Part shown: positions 38,094 through 46,368 of the stretch, in pieces | Layout: each line of letters begins with the position of its first letter | Numbering within the stretch: position 1 is the stretch's first letter | IMG/VR virus record: IMGVR_UViG_3300046616_000603 | Location: 1-64,000 of that record | Direction: 5' to 3' (one strand) | Source: a virus | DNA: 64,000 nt | The notes under the pieces: generated by a model | Database searches by the model: none | Seen by the model: the letters and a program-made list of their open reading frames with translations, nothing else | What the model was told of the DNA's origin: nothing | Made by a program: the position numbers and the translations under genes

Positions 38094-38388
38094 TAATAAT
38101 TGTTAATTTGAAACCACGGCGCAACAAATTGCAAATTGATAGTGCCGCGTCTGACGTCTCTAGCCCAGATCGGAGGGCATGGTCAAATAGCTCAATTTTT
38201 ACTCTATCTAAGTCGATACAGTTGACTTACCAATCGGAGTACGTTAACGTCCGTCCAACACACTCACCGCACTCGTAATGCAGGCTTATAGCCTCACCGA
38301 TAGCAGTGATTCGAGGCTAGCACCGATCCTTTGATGCTTTCGCTCGCGTGTACCGCTCACTTCGCAGATAGCGCTGGAGCACCAACGA
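38094..38388. other. AT-richer intergenic region, no gene seen
   Basis: Between the reversed gene's promoter and the next terminator. A 63-codon plus frame (38087-38278) has poor composition and no SD. TTGACT (38223-38228) could be a -35 for rightward transcription, but no convincing -10 follows. Confidence 0.4.
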
Positions 38389-38411
38389 AGCCACCCTTGC
38401 GGTGGCTTTTT
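38389..38411 (+). terminator. Hairpin terminator before 47-aa gene
   Basis: Stem AGCCACC/GGTGGCT with loop CTTGC and a T-run, followed by CTATTTCCG. The same T-run/ATTNCCG ending follows the terminators in the head and tail genes. Confidence 0.7.
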
Positions 38412-38440
38412 CTATTTCCGCGCCTGTTTGCGAGGCCGCT

Positions 38441-38584
38441 ATGCCGAGTACCCCGACTTCCGCCGACTACCTCGCCCGGATCCGCTGGGTGCGGATGTGC
38501 ATGGCGCTGCTCGCGATGCAGGACGACATGGCCGCCGCGCGGGAAGCTGCCGCAGCGCTGCCGCGCAAGCCTGCACGCTGGTAG
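38441..38584 (+). CDS. Hypothetical 47-aa protein
   Basis: MPSTPTSADYLARIRWVRMC, then 'MALLAMQDDMAAAREAAAAL'. Helical, amphipathic. The start at 38441 directly follows the terminator module. No SD is obvious. Unrecognised. Confidence 0.5.
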   Translation: MPSTPTSADYLARIRWVRMCMALLAMQDDMAAAREAAAALPRKPARW

Positions 38585-38604
38585 GCCGCACTAAGCCGGC
38601 CGCC

Positions 38605-38626
38605 AAGGAGGTGTATCATGAAGTAG
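38605..38626 (+). other. Perfect SD before a two-codon ORF (ATG AAG TAG)
   Basis: AAGGAGGTG (38605-38613), 4 nt, ATG AAG TAG (38618-38626). After the TAG the frame stays open for 29 codons (QSPKPHRQSPIRRAAGVEAR and on) to a TGA at 38714-38716. It may be a translation-inhibiting minigene like lambda bar, or a small gene broken by an amber codon at position 3. Confidence 0.5.
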
Positions 38627-38715
38627 CAAAGCCCTAAGCCTCACCGCCAGTCGCCAATTCGGCGCGCTGCCGGCGTAGAAGCGCGACGTGACGCGCACGG
38701 GTCAAAAATCGGCTG

Positions 38716-38883
38716 ATGAGTTTCGGAGCACCCGCCCGGAGATACTCAGGGGACGCCGCAAAGGCAAACATTTTAGACAGAGTACCCAGCCGGGCGCCGC
38801 CTTCGGGCCGCGTGCCAGATCGGCCGCCAGGACGCTGTAACCCGGCACCTAATTCTAGTGACCCGCTACATTGCGCGGTTTGA
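38716..38883 (+). CDS. Possible 55-aa protein coupled to the amber frame
   Basis: MSFGAPARRYSGDAAKANIL, then Pro/Arg-rich. Its ATG overlaps the TGA closing the preceding frame (TGATG). No SD of its own and a composition that could be chance. 38884-39024 holds a palindrome and the tRNA promoter only. Confidence 0.3.
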   Translation: MSFGAPARRYSGDAAKANILDRVPSRAPPSGRVPDRPPGRCNPAPNSSDPLHCAV

Positions 38884-38970
38884 CAGCGCGCCAACGGCGG
38901 GATAGCAACGTAGAAAGTGACAACCATCAAAAGGTTCACTCACCGACGAGTTACCTTGGTTGTACGGGCC

Positions 38971-38985
38971 CTCGACAATGTCGAG
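38971..38985. repeat. 15-bp perfect palindrome upstream of tRNA
   Basis: CTCGACA-A-TGTCGAG, found 40 bp before the tRNA gene. It could be a repressor or LexA-like operator for a nearby promoter; a TATAGT -10-like box lies at 39010-39015. Confidence 0.45.
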
Positions 38986-39024
38986 AAATAGGTTCTAGCC
39001 AGCACTTCATATAGTGTTGGACGT

Positions 39025-39100
39025 GCCGTCATAGCTCAGGTGGAAGAGCGGCTGCCTTGTAAGCAGCGGGTCCAGGGTTCGAATCCTTGTGATGGCACCA
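39025..39100 (+). tRNA. tRNA-Thr (anticodon UGU)
   Basis: 76 nt with encoded CCA. Acceptor arms GCCGTCA and TGATGGC pair (one G-U); D arm GCTC...GAGC; anticodon arm GCTGC-CTTGTAA-GCAGC gives anticodon TGT; T arm CAGGG-TTCGAAT-CCTTG. It lies inside the phage, 1.5 kb upstream of the terminase, between two short genes, so it is phage-borne rather than an attachment site for the integrase 39 kb away. Confidence 0.95.
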
Positions 39101-39132
39101 CATTTCCCAGTTCAGCCCCTGCTGTACGTTTG

Positions 39133-39161
39133 CCGCTGCTTTCACGCAGCGGTTTTTTTTT
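39133..39161 (+). terminator. Rho-independent terminator after tRNA
   Basis: Stem CCGCTGC/GCAGCGG, loop TTTCAC, run of nine T. It ends the tRNA transcript directly before the 34-aa gene. Confidence 0.85.
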
Positions 39162-39171
39162 GAGGTGATGC

Positions 39172-39276
39172 ATGAGTCTACTCGCCATCATGATGATCCT
39201 GTGGGGCGTTGAACGCCCCGCGCCGGTGCCGCGCGCACCACGCGAACCGAACAAGGCCGCCTGGCCATACAAGTAA
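39172..39276 (+). CDS. Small membrane-type protein (34 aa)
   Basis: MSLLAIMMILWGVERPAPVP then RAPREPNKAAWPYK. One short hydrophobic N-terminal stretch and a Pro/Arg tail. SD GAGGTGATGC precedes the ATG. 39277-39430 shows no further gene. Confidence 0.55.
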   Translation: MSLLAIMMILWGVERPAPVPRAPREPNKAAWPYK

Positions 39277-39430
39277 CGTGCTGCTGCCGCCCATCGCGCT
39301 CCAGCGGGCGGGCACTAAAAGCGGGCGCAGATCGCTGACGAAACATGGCCGGGTGGTCCGGCCGGCGGGCGTGCTGCAATGCGCCCCGAGGTTCCAGCTC
39401 GGAGCGGGCGGCGACACTAAAAGGAACCTC

Positions 39431-39730
39431 ATGGAAATCGAACTGACCGAAACGAAGACCTACTCGTTCAAGCTGGGTGATAAGACATTGGCCAACTTCG
39501 CCATCGTGTCAGAGTGGAACGGTTTCACCGAGTTGCGCCACCCCGGTGGTGATCGGATGATCGTGCATGGCATGGCCAGTGCGTCGTCGCCGGGGTTTAT
39601 GGATCTTTGGGGCGACATTTTCGGATCGCGCACCGGCATCGAGAAGGCACCGCTGCGCGTACGAATCGTCACTGCGAGCCCCGACATCATCGAAATCTTC
39701 GAAGCCGTGCGGGCAGTGCCGGCGCCATGA
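39431..39730 (+). CDS. Hypothetical phage protein (99 aa)
   Basis: MEIELTETKTYSFKLGDKTL, then 'WNGFTELRHPGGDRMIVHGM' and 'IVTASPDIIEIFEAVRAVPA'. Beta-rich small protein at the head of the late operon. SD AAGGAA. ATGA overlap with the next gene. Unrecognised. Confidence 0.65.
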   Translation: MEIELTETKTYSFKLGDKTLANFAIVSEWNGFTELRHPGGDRMIVHGMASASSPGFMDLWGDIFGSRTGIEKAPLRVRIVTASPDIIEIFEAVRAVPAP

Positions 39731-39972
39731 ACAAGCACCAGCACCCATCCAACAACGACGTGCTGGGCGCACCGGTCGGCTGGAATCAGGGCGACCTGAC
39801 CTGCGCCGCGCTGCCGATCACCCGCGCCAAGTTCGGCGACATGGAGGCGGTGGTTTCGTACTGGCGCCCGAGCGCAGAAGAGCTGGCGGTACTGAACGCC
39901 GGCGGCAGCGTCGAGTTGGCCATCCTCGGTCGCACGATCCCGCCGGTGATGCTATCGGTCGACCCGCAGTAG
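39727..39972 (+). CDS. Hypothetical phage protein (81 aa)
   Basis: MNKHQHPSNNDVLGAPVGWN, then 'ITRAKFGDMEAVVSYWRPSA' and 'LAILGRTIPPVMLSVDP'. The second part resembles conserved small late proteins that precede terminase genes. Function unknown. Confidence 0.65.
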   Translation: MNKHQHPSNNDVLGAPVGWNQGDLTCAALPITRAKFGDMEAVVSYWRPSAEELAVLNAGGSVELAILGRTIPPVMLSVDPQ

Positions 39973-39973
39973 C

Positions 39974-40618
39974 ATGGTAAAGAAGTCCGCTGCACCTGGT
40001 GCTGGCCGCCCGGTGCCGCCGGCCGTGTTCGCTGACCCGTTGAACTGCCGCTTCGCTCCCGCGCCTGAAGTACTCGCCTGGGCCCGGGCCGAGATCCTCA
40101 CCGAGGGTGGCCAGCTGCACAACGACGATCACGCGCACCTGGAATACGCCGACGTGCAGTTCCTCTGGGCGCCCGGCAGCTTCCAAAAGCAAGGCCGCAC
40201 CGTCATCGGGCAGTGCGAAGAAATGACCTTCCGTTGCGGCCCGTGGCAGAAGGGCCGCCAGCAACAGCAGATGGCCGACTGGTTCGGCCGCGTGCCGGAT
40301 TACCTGATCACGCTGGACGCGAGCTACTGCCTCACGTGCACGGACGCCGAGTTCTGCGCTCTGGTGGAGCATGAGCTCTATCACATCGGCCAGGAGCAGG
40401 ACATCTTCGGCAGCCCGGCCTTTACCAAGGACGGCATGCCGAAGCTGATGATTCGCGGCCACGACGTCGAAGAATTTGTCGGTGTGGTCCGCCGCTACGG
40501 AATAGGTCATCCCGAAGGCACGCTGGCCCAACTGGTCGCCGCCGCAAACGCCGCCCCAGAGGTGGCAAAGATCAACATAGCGAGGGCGTGCGGTACCTGT
40601 CTGCTGAAGGCGGCTTGA
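39974..40618 (+). CDS. Putative phage metallopeptidase
   Basis: 214 aa with HELYH (133-137) in 'CALVEHELYHIGQEQDIFGS', a zinc-binding HExxH motif, and Cys-rich neighbours ('SYCLTCTDAEFC'). This matches the putative phage metallopeptidase domain found beside terminase genes in many Burkholderia and Pseudomonas phages. The substrate is unknown; candidates are head proteins or host defence factors. Confidence 0.8.
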   Translation: MVKKSAAPGAGRPVPPAVFADPLNCRFAPAPEVLAWARAEILTEGGQLHNDDHAHLEYADVQFLWAPGSFQKQGRTVIGQCEEMTFRCGPWQKGRQQQQMADWFGRVPDYLITLDASYCLTCTDAEFCALVEHELYHIGQEQDIFGSPAFTKDGMPKLMIRGHDVEEFVGVVRRYGIGHPEGTLAQLVAAANAAPEVAKINIARACGTCLLKAA

Positions 40619-40649
40619 CATTGACGGCCCCTTGACGGAAGGCACCCCT

Positions 40650-41129
40650 ATGGCTGCACTCAAGGATGACGTCAAAGCCTTCATCGTGCAGGCGCTGGCG
40701 TGCTTCGACAAGCCGACGCAGGTGGTCGCCTCGGTCAAGGAACAATTCAAGCTAGACGTCACCCGTCAGCAGGTTGAAACCTACGACCCGACGAAGTACG
40801 CCGGCCGGACGCTGAACATCAAGTGGCGCACGCTGTTTGATGACACCCGCAAGCGCTTCCGTGAGGAGACTGCGGAGATCGGCATCGCGAATCGCTCCGC
40901 CCGACTGCGAGCGCTCGACCGGATGGCTGAACGGGCCGAGTCGAAGGGCAACCTACCGCTGGCCATGCAGATCATCGAGCAGGCAGCTAAAGAGGTAGGC
41001 GATGTCTACGTGAACCGCCGCCTCGACGCGCCGAAGACACCGGCTGGGACACAGGAGGGGGGAATCCCGAAAGCCGCTGAGTACGTGCTGAAGCCTGACG
41101 AAGATGTCCCAGATAGCCCTGTACTCTGA
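40650..41129 (+). CDS. DUF2280 terminase small subunit-like protein
   Basis: 159 aa. 'AALKDDVKAFIVQALACFDK', 'VSRQQVETYDPTKYAG'-type core ('VTRQQVETYDPTKYAG') and 'WRTLFDDTRKRFREE' are the DUF2280 signature. It sits directly upstream of the large terminase and overlaps it by 26 bp, so it should recognise the packaging site. The start at 40650 has GGAAGG upstream; a TTG at 40632 is less likely. Confidence 0.85.
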   Translation: MAALKDDVKAFIVQALACFDKPTQVVASVKEQFKLDVTRQQVETYDPTKYAGRTLNIKWRTLFDDTRKRFREETAEIGIANRSARLRALDRMAERAESKGNLPLAMQIIEQAAKEVGDVYVNRRLDAPKTPAGTQEGGIPKAAEYVLKPDEDVPDSPVL

Positions 41130-42423
41130 CCCGCCGGTCGTTCTGACGCCGAAGCAGGCGAACATTTACGTCTGGGGCTGGCAGAAGAAGGCGCGCTTCC
41201 GCGACGCGGTGTGCGGCCGGCGATTCGGCAAGACTTTCCTCGGCAAGGCTGAGATTCGGCGCGCCGTGCGCCTGGCGGCGCAGTGGGGCGTCAGCGTCGA
41301 AGATGAGATCTGGTACGCGGCGCCGACGTTCAAGCAGGCGAAGCGGGTTTTCTGGCGCCGCCTCAAGCAGGCCATCCCTGCCAGCTGGCGTGCTTCGAAG
41401 CCGAACGAGACCGAGTGCTCGATCACTACGAAGGCGGGCCACGTGGTCCGCATCGTCGGCTTGGACGCCTACGACAATCTGCGCGGCTCGGGCCTGTTTT
41501 TCGTCCTGGTGGACGAATGGGCGGACTGCCCGTACGTCGCGTGGGAAGAAGTCTTGCGGCCGATGCTGTCGACCTGTAAGTACACGATCAACGGCGAGCA
41601 GCGAATCGGCGGGCACGCGCTGCGGATCGGCACGCCGAAGGGTTTCAATCACTGCTACGACAGCTATCTGGATGGGCAGGGCAAGGAGCCTGACCATAAG
41701 AGTTGGCTCTACACCTCGCTCGACGGCGGCAACGTTCCGCCGGAAGAGGTAGACGCGGCGCGGCGCAAGATGGACCCGCGCACGTTCCGGCAGGAGTACC
41801 TCGCCAGCTTCGAGAACTACCAAGGCGTCATCTACTACTGCTTCGACCGCAGGAAAAATCACACCGACGACACGGTTCAGCCCGGCGACGCGCTGCACAT
41901 CGGCATGGACTTCAACGTCGGCAAAATGGCCGCAGTGGTGTTCGTGATCCGCGAAGGGCTGCCGCGCGCGGTCGATGAATTCTCGGATGTGTTCGATACG
42001 CCGGCGATGATCCAGAAGATCAAGGACCGCTACAAGCAGGCTGGTCAGCAGCACACCATTGCGGTCTATCCAGACGCCTCCGGCCAGAATCGTAAATCCA
42101 GCTGCGCCAGCGAGTCGGACCTGTCTCTGCTGCGCGCCGCTCTGTTCACCGTGGTGGTGGATCCGACCAATCCATCGGTCAAGGACCGCATCAACAGCGT
42201 GAACGCCATGTTGTGCAATACCTACGACGAGCGCCGGATGCTGGTCAACACGAACAAGTGCCAGAAGTACACGCTCTGCCTTGAGCGCCAGATCTACGAC
42301 GACAAAGGCGATCCGGACAAGAAAGGCGGCTTCGACCACAACAACGACGCCGGCGGCTACTTCATCACGAAGCGCTGGCCAGTCGTCAAGCGCACGGCCC
42401 AGGCTGGGACGCTGAGAATTTAA
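41104..42423 (+). CDS. Terminase large subunit
   Basis: 439-aa packaging motor and nuclease. Walker A-like GRRFGKT (38-44), Walker B 'LFFVLVDEWA' (131-140), and nuclease Asp residues in 'HIGMDFNVGKMAAVVFV', 'VYPDASGQN' and 'HNNDAGGYF'. These are the classic ATPase and RNase H-like metal sites. Packaging type (cos or pac) cannot be told from this sequence. Confidence 0.95.
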   Translation: MSQIALYSDPPVVLTPKQANIYVWGWQKKARFRDAVCGRRFGKTFLGKAEIRRAVRLAAQWGVSVEDEIWYAAPTFKQAKRVFWRRLKQAIPASWRASKPNETECSITTKAGHVVRIVGLDAYDNLRGSGLFFVLVDEWADCPYVAWEEVLRPMLSTCKYTINGEQRIGGHALRIGTPKGFNHCYDSYLDGQGKEPDHKSWLYTSLDGGNVPPEEVDAARRKMDPRTFRQEYLASFENYQGVIYYCFDRRKNHTDDTVQPGDALHIGMDFNVGKMAAVVFVIREGLPRAVDEFSDVFDTPAMIQKIKDRYKQAGQQHTIAVYPDASGQNRKSSCASESDLSLLRAALFTVVVDPTNPSVKDRINSVNAMLCNTYDERRMLVNTNKCQKYTLCLERQIYDDKGDPDKKGGFDHNNDAGGYFITKRWPVVKRTAQAGTLRI

Positions 42424-42434
42424 GCAAGGAAGCT

Positions 42435-43892
42435 ATGGCCAAGGTCAACGAAGTCTCAGCAGCAGTAGCTGCGATGCAGGCCGATTGGAACAAGATCGAC
42501 GCGCTGCTGGGCGGTACCAAGGCGATGCGCGCCGCGCGCGAGACCTACCTGCCGAAGTTCCCTGCCGAGGACCAAGAGAGCTACGACTACCGCGTGAAGA
42601 CGTCGACGCTGTTCAACGGCCTTGGTCGTACTTTGGAGAACATGGCCGCTAAGCCGTTTGCCGAGGCGATCACCTTTACTGATCTGGATCCGGTCGCCGA
42701 GGCGTGGCTGGAAGACATCGATCAGTGCGGCAACAACATGACGGTGTTCGCGCACAGCGTATTCACCGAAGGCCTTGCCAAAGGGATGACACACATCCTG
42801 GTGGACTACCCAGTCACGGTGGACGACGAGGGCCGCCAGCTGTATCCGACGAAGGCGGCCGAGGATGCCGCCCGCGTGCGGCCGTATCTGGTGCACGTCA
42901 AGCCGGGCCAGATCATCGACGCGGTGCCGATGAAGGGCAAGGGTGGCGCGCAGGTTATCGGCCAGGTGCGCTTCATGGAGTGCGTCGAGGAGCCGGCACC
43001 TGATGGCGAGTTCGGAACGAAGACCGTCCAGCAAATCCGCGTGCTGGAACCTGGTCGCTGGGCGACTTACCGCAAGGGCACTGGCTCGCTGAGCGAAACG
43101 TGGGTACTGCATAAGCAGGGTGTGACCTCTCTCGACTTCGTTCCGATGGTCACGTTCTACACGAAGCGCACCGGGTTCATGACAGCGACGCCGCCGCTCA
43201 ACGATCTGGCGGACCTGAACATCAAGCACTGGCAGTCGTCGAGCGATCAAGACAGCATCCTGCACACCGCGCGCGTGCCGCTTCTCTCCATCACCGGCTT
43301 GCAGGACGACGACAAGGTCGAGATCGGCGCGAAGTCGTTCCTGCGTCTGCCAATGGGCGCCGAGGCCAAATACGTTGAGCACACCGGCGCTGCGATCGAT
43401 GCTGGCCGCGTCTCGCTGCAGGATCTGGAAAACCAGATGCGCGCGATGGGCGCCGAGCTGCTGGCCGAGACGCAGGTGAGCACGACGGCGACGCAGAATA
43501 ACATCGAGAATGCCGAGCAGCAGTGCCAGCTCTCGCGAATGGTGCAGGGCTTGGAAGACACGCTCGACAACGCGCTGGACATGATGCACATCATGAAGAA
43601 GATGGAATACAAGGGCGACCTGGACATCTTCGACGACTTCTCGTCCGACGCTGTGCTGGCCACGGCCGCGCCGTTCGTCATCGCGCTGATCCAGTTGGTG
43701 AACAACGGCCTGTTGGACAAGGAATCGGCCTTCGAAGAGATGCAGCGCTACGGCATCATCAATCCGGACAAGGTGTGGAAGGATGTGCAGGCGAAGCTCG
43801 AACTGGAAGGCCCGATGTTCGACGTGCCGATGCCGGGTGCCAAGCCGCCTGCACCAAGCCCGGCGCCGGCACCTGCGCCAGCCATTGAATAA
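42435..43892 (+). CDS. Portal protein (DUF4055)
   Basis: 485 aa. Motifs 'TLFNGLGRTLENMAAKPFAE', 'VFAHSVFTEGLAKGMTHILV' and 'LADLNIKHWQSSSDQDSILH' match the DUF4055 portal family. Portal rings sit at the capsid vertex and connect head and tail. The C-terminal Pro/Ala tail (PPAPSPAPAPAPA) is probably disordered. SD AGGAAG. Its stop overlaps the next ATG (TAATG). Confidence 0.85.
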   Translation: MAKVNEVSAAVAAMQADWNKIDALLGGTKAMRAARETYLPKFPAEDQESYDYRVKTSTLFNGLGRTLENMAAKPFAEAITFTDLDPVAEAWLEDIDQCGNNMTVFAHSVFTEGLAKGMTHILVDYPVTVDDEGRQLYPTKAAEDAARVRPYLVHVKPGQIIDAVPMKGKGGAQVIGQVRFMECVEEPAPDGEFGTKTVQQIRVLEPGRWATYRKGTGSLSETWVLHKQGVTSLDFVPMVTFYTKRTGFMTATPPLNDLADLNIKHWQSSSDQDSILHTARVPLLSITGLQDDDKVEIGAKSFLRLPMGAEAKYVEHTGAAIDAGRVSLQDLENQMRAMGAELLAETQVSTTATQNNIENAEQQCQLSRMVQGLEDTLDNALDMMHIMKKMEYKGDLDIFDDFSSDAVLATAAPFVIALIQLVNNGLLDKESAFEEMQRYGIINPDKVWKDVQAKLELEGPMFDVPMPGAKPPAPSPAPAPAPAIE

Positions 43893-45037
43893 TGGGCGCG
43901 CTCGAAGAGCGGCTGCTTGAGGCACTGCTTGGCGCCAGCGTCAACATGCTGCGCGCCGAGGCGGAGATCAAGGCCAAGGTCATCGCGCTGCTGGTGCTGA
44001 TGCAGAAGGATCTGGTGGGCATGCTGGTCAACGCCGGCGAGCTGACCGAGATGAATAAGCTGGCCAAGGCTGCGGTGCTGCGCGAGTCGAATCAACTGAT
44101 TGCCAAGTACTACGGCGAGGCTCAACTCAAACTCGACCTGGTCGGCGTGGCCGAGGTCGAAGCGCTGGCCGTCCGCAAGGCGCTGACCAGCGTCATAAAG
44201 CGCGCGGCGCCCGGCCCGATCAGCGCCGAAGTACGCCTCGGCATGAACATGCCGACCGAGGCCTACCTCAAGAAGTTGGCCAGCGACACGCTGATCCAAG
44301 GCTCGCCGGCAAAGAACTGGTGGCTGCGCCAGACGCAGGACACGCAGTTCAAGGTTGCGAACCAGATCCGCATCGGCGCCGCACAGGGCGAGACGAACGC
44401 GCAGATCATCAAGCGCATCGTCGGCGAGGAAGCCAAGGTGCTGCCGGCGGTGCCTACCGCCAAGGTCCCGGTCACGCCAGAGATTGCCCCCGGCGTGCCG
44501 GGCGTGATGCCGCTGGCGAAGAAGAACGCCGCCGCCATCGTGCAGACCAGCATGGCCACGGTATCGGCTGCGGCGCGCCGCGCCACGCTGGCGCTGAACA
44601 AGGACGTCACCAACGGCTTCATGCAGGTCAGCACGCTGGACAGCCACACCAGCCTGACCTGTATCGCCTACAGCGGTGCATGCTGGAACTGGGACTACGA
44701 GCCGATCAATGGCAACGACCTGCCTTGGAACGGCGGCGTGCCGCGCCACTGGAACTGCCGCAGCGCCGAGATCGCGCTGATGAAGACGTTGCGCGAGATG
44801 GGCATCGACATGGACGAGCCGGAGCCCGGGCAGCGCGCCTCGGCGGCCGGGCCGGTCAGCGCGAAGACGACGTTCGAAGAGTTCCTCGAAAAGATGGGCT
44901 CAGCCTATCAGGATGAGACGCTGGGCAAGGGCAGGGCGGAACTGTTCCGCGCCGGCAAGCTTACGCCGCGCGAGTTGGTCGATATGTCTGGTCGACCACT
45001 GAAGCTCGAAACGCTCAAGGCGGCGCTTGTGAACTGA
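43892..45037 (+). CDS. Phage head morphogenesis protein (SPP1 gp7/Mu F-like)
   Basis: 381 aa. The C-terminal part has the gp7/F signature 'GFMQVSTLDSHTSLTCIAYS' and 'GVPRHWNCRSAEIAL'. The N-terminal half is helical. Proteins of this family are minor head components ejected with DNA or linked to portal assembly. Directly coupled to the portal gene. Confidence 0.85.
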   Translation: MGALEERLLEALLGASVNMLRAEAEIKAKVIALLVLMQKDLVGMLVNAGELTEMNKLAKAAVLRESNQLIAKYYGEAQLKLDLVGVAEVEALAVRKALTSVIKRAAPGPISAEVRLGMNMPTEAYLKKLASDTLIQGSPAKNWWLRQTQDTQFKVANQIRIGAAQGETNAQIIKRIVGEEAKVLPAVPTAKVPVTPEIAPGVPGVMPLAKKNAAAIVQTSMATVSAAARRATLALNKDVTNGFMQVSTLDSHTSLTCIAYSGACWNWDYEPINGNDLPWNGGVPRHWNCRSAEIALMKTLREMGIDMDEPEPGQRASAAGPVSAKTTFEEFLEKMGSAYQDETLGKGRAELFRAGKLTPRELVDMSGRPLKLETLKAALVN

Positions 45038-45052
45038 TGTAGAATTTGGCGT

Positions 45053-45277
45053 ATGACCTTCGATGCCAAATCCCTGTTGACCGAGCCGCTTCCGCCTGAC
45101 CTCACGGTCGATGGGTTAGCGGCAGCGCTTGCGCAGTTGCAGGCGATGGGCATGGGTGGTGCTGGAATCAAGTTGTCGGATGGTGCTGCGATACGCAAGG
45201 TTGACCTTGTCGCGCACGGTGAGCAGCCGGCCCACTTCGTGTTGAATGACGGAATCGCAAAACCAACACCGAATTAG
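45053..45277 (+). CDS. Hypothetical 74-aa protein
   Basis: MTFDAKSLLTEPLPPDLTVD, then 'LQAMGMGGAGIKLSDGAAIR'. Small late protein, unrecognised, that precedes a terminator. It could be a head-associated accessory. Confidence 0.6.
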   Translation: MTFDAKSLLTEPLPPDLTVDGLAAALAQLQAMGMGGAGIKLSDGAAIRKVDLVAHGEQPAHFVLNDGIAKPTPN

Positions 45278-45304
45278 ACCACAAATTATTCCAGGAATTA
45301 TTCC

Positions 45305-45336
45305 AAGGCCACCCGGGCAACCAGGTGGCCTTTTTT
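45305..45336 (+). terminator. Terminator before scaffold gene
   Basis: Stem GGCCACC/GGTGGCC, 10-nt loop, six T, then ATTGCCG. The scaffold gene starts 75 bp later. Confidence 0.8.
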
Positions 45337-45410
45337 ATTGCCGCAAGCGGACGCGACGCGGTGCACGGCCGGAAGGCCATCGATAGGGCGGATGCCCGGA
45401 AAGACCCACC

Positions 45411-46211
45411 ATGCCATTCAAATTCAATGCTGACGGCACCATCGCAATGGATGCCACTGCGAAGCTGCCGATCTTCATCAACAAGGACGGCGCGGAAGCT
45501 CCATTTGACGCCGACACCACCGTCGCCAACATCGGTCGCTTGAACGGCGAAGCGAAAGCGCACCGCGAGGCCAAAGAAGCTGCCGAACTGGCATTGAAAC
45601 CTTTCCGTGATGCGGGCATCGAAGATCCCGTGGCCGCAGGCGCAGCGCTGGCGACGGTCAAGAACCTGAACGCCGGTGAACTCAAGACCGCCGCACAGGT
45701 GCAAGAAATCAAGGACGCAGCTGCTAAGTCTGCCAAAGAATCGGTCGAGGCCGCGACCCGTGCCGCCGCCGAGAAAGAGCGCACGCTGACCGAGCAGAAC
45801 GTAAAGCTGACGCAAGACCTGAACAACCACATCGTCGGCGGCAGCTTCGCTGGCTCCAAATTCATCGCCGACAAGCTGGCTATCCCTGCTGATATCGCCC
45901 AGAAGGTGTTCGGCGACCGCTTCAAGGTCGACGGCGGCAAGCTGCTGGCACTGGACGCGAACGGCAATCCACTGTTCTCGGCGACCCGGCACGGCGAACA
46001 CGCCAATTTCGAAGAAGCGATCGAAGTGATGGTCAGCCAGTACTCCAACAAGAACATGATCCTGAAAGGGTCTGGCGCCTCGGGCGGCGGTGCTCAAGGT
46101 GGTGCTGGCGGCACCGGTGGCGGCAAGACCATGACCCGCGCGGCCTTCGACGCCGCAACCCCGGCCGCCAAGTCCGAATTCGCCAAGAGCGGCGGCACCG
46201 TCACCGACTAA
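45411..46211 (+). CDS. Scaffold-like protein (DUF6651 type)
   Basis: 266 aa. 'MPFKFNADGTIAMDATAKLP', a coiled-coil middle ('AKESVEAATRAAAEKERTLT') and a Gly-rich hinge before 'MTRAAFDAATPAAKSEFAKS'. This layout, just upstream of the coat gene, is that of internal scaffolding proteins that guide capsid assembly and then leave. Confidence 0.75.
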   Translation: MPFKFNADGTIAMDATAKLPIFINKDGAEAPFDADTTVANIGRLNGEAKAHREAKEAAELALKPFRDAGIEDPVAAGAALATVKNLNAGELKTAAQVQEIKDAAAKSAKESVEAATRAAAEKERTLTEQNVKLTQDLNNHIVGGSFAGSKFIADKLAIPADIAQKVFGDRFKVDGGKLLALDANGNPLFSATRHGEHANFEEAIEVMVSQYSNKNMILKGSGASGGGAQGGAGGTGGGKTMTRAAFDAATPAAKSEFAKSGGTVTD

Positions 46212-46230
46212 CCAATCATGCTCTACCGGA

Positions 46231-46256
46231 GGCCAGCCGATGCGCTGGCCTTTTTT
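46231..46256 (+). terminator. Terminator before coat gene
   Basis: Stem GGCCAGC/GCTGGCC, 6-nt loop, six T, then ATTACGG. The coat gene starts 112 bp later. Confidence 0.8.
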
Positions 46257-46368
46257 ATTACGGCAGTACCGCAAGACGCAGCCAACGCCTGGATGGGAGT
46301 TGGTGCTTTGGGCTGGATGGCCTGTCTGTTTCAAATCTCCAAAACACCAACTTTTTAAAGGGTACATC

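Noticed and set aside
38634-38939. 101-codon minus frame with a hydrophobic N-terminus
   Set aside because: No ribosome site, biased composition and no coupling to any neighbour.
39025-39100. tRNA-Thr as the phage attachment site
   Set aside because: It is 39 kb from the integrase, within phage genes on both sides, and no partial tRNA copy is seen near position 1.
40987-42339. 450-codon minus frame opposite the terminase
   Set aside because: Antisense shadow; terminase motifs are on the plus strand.
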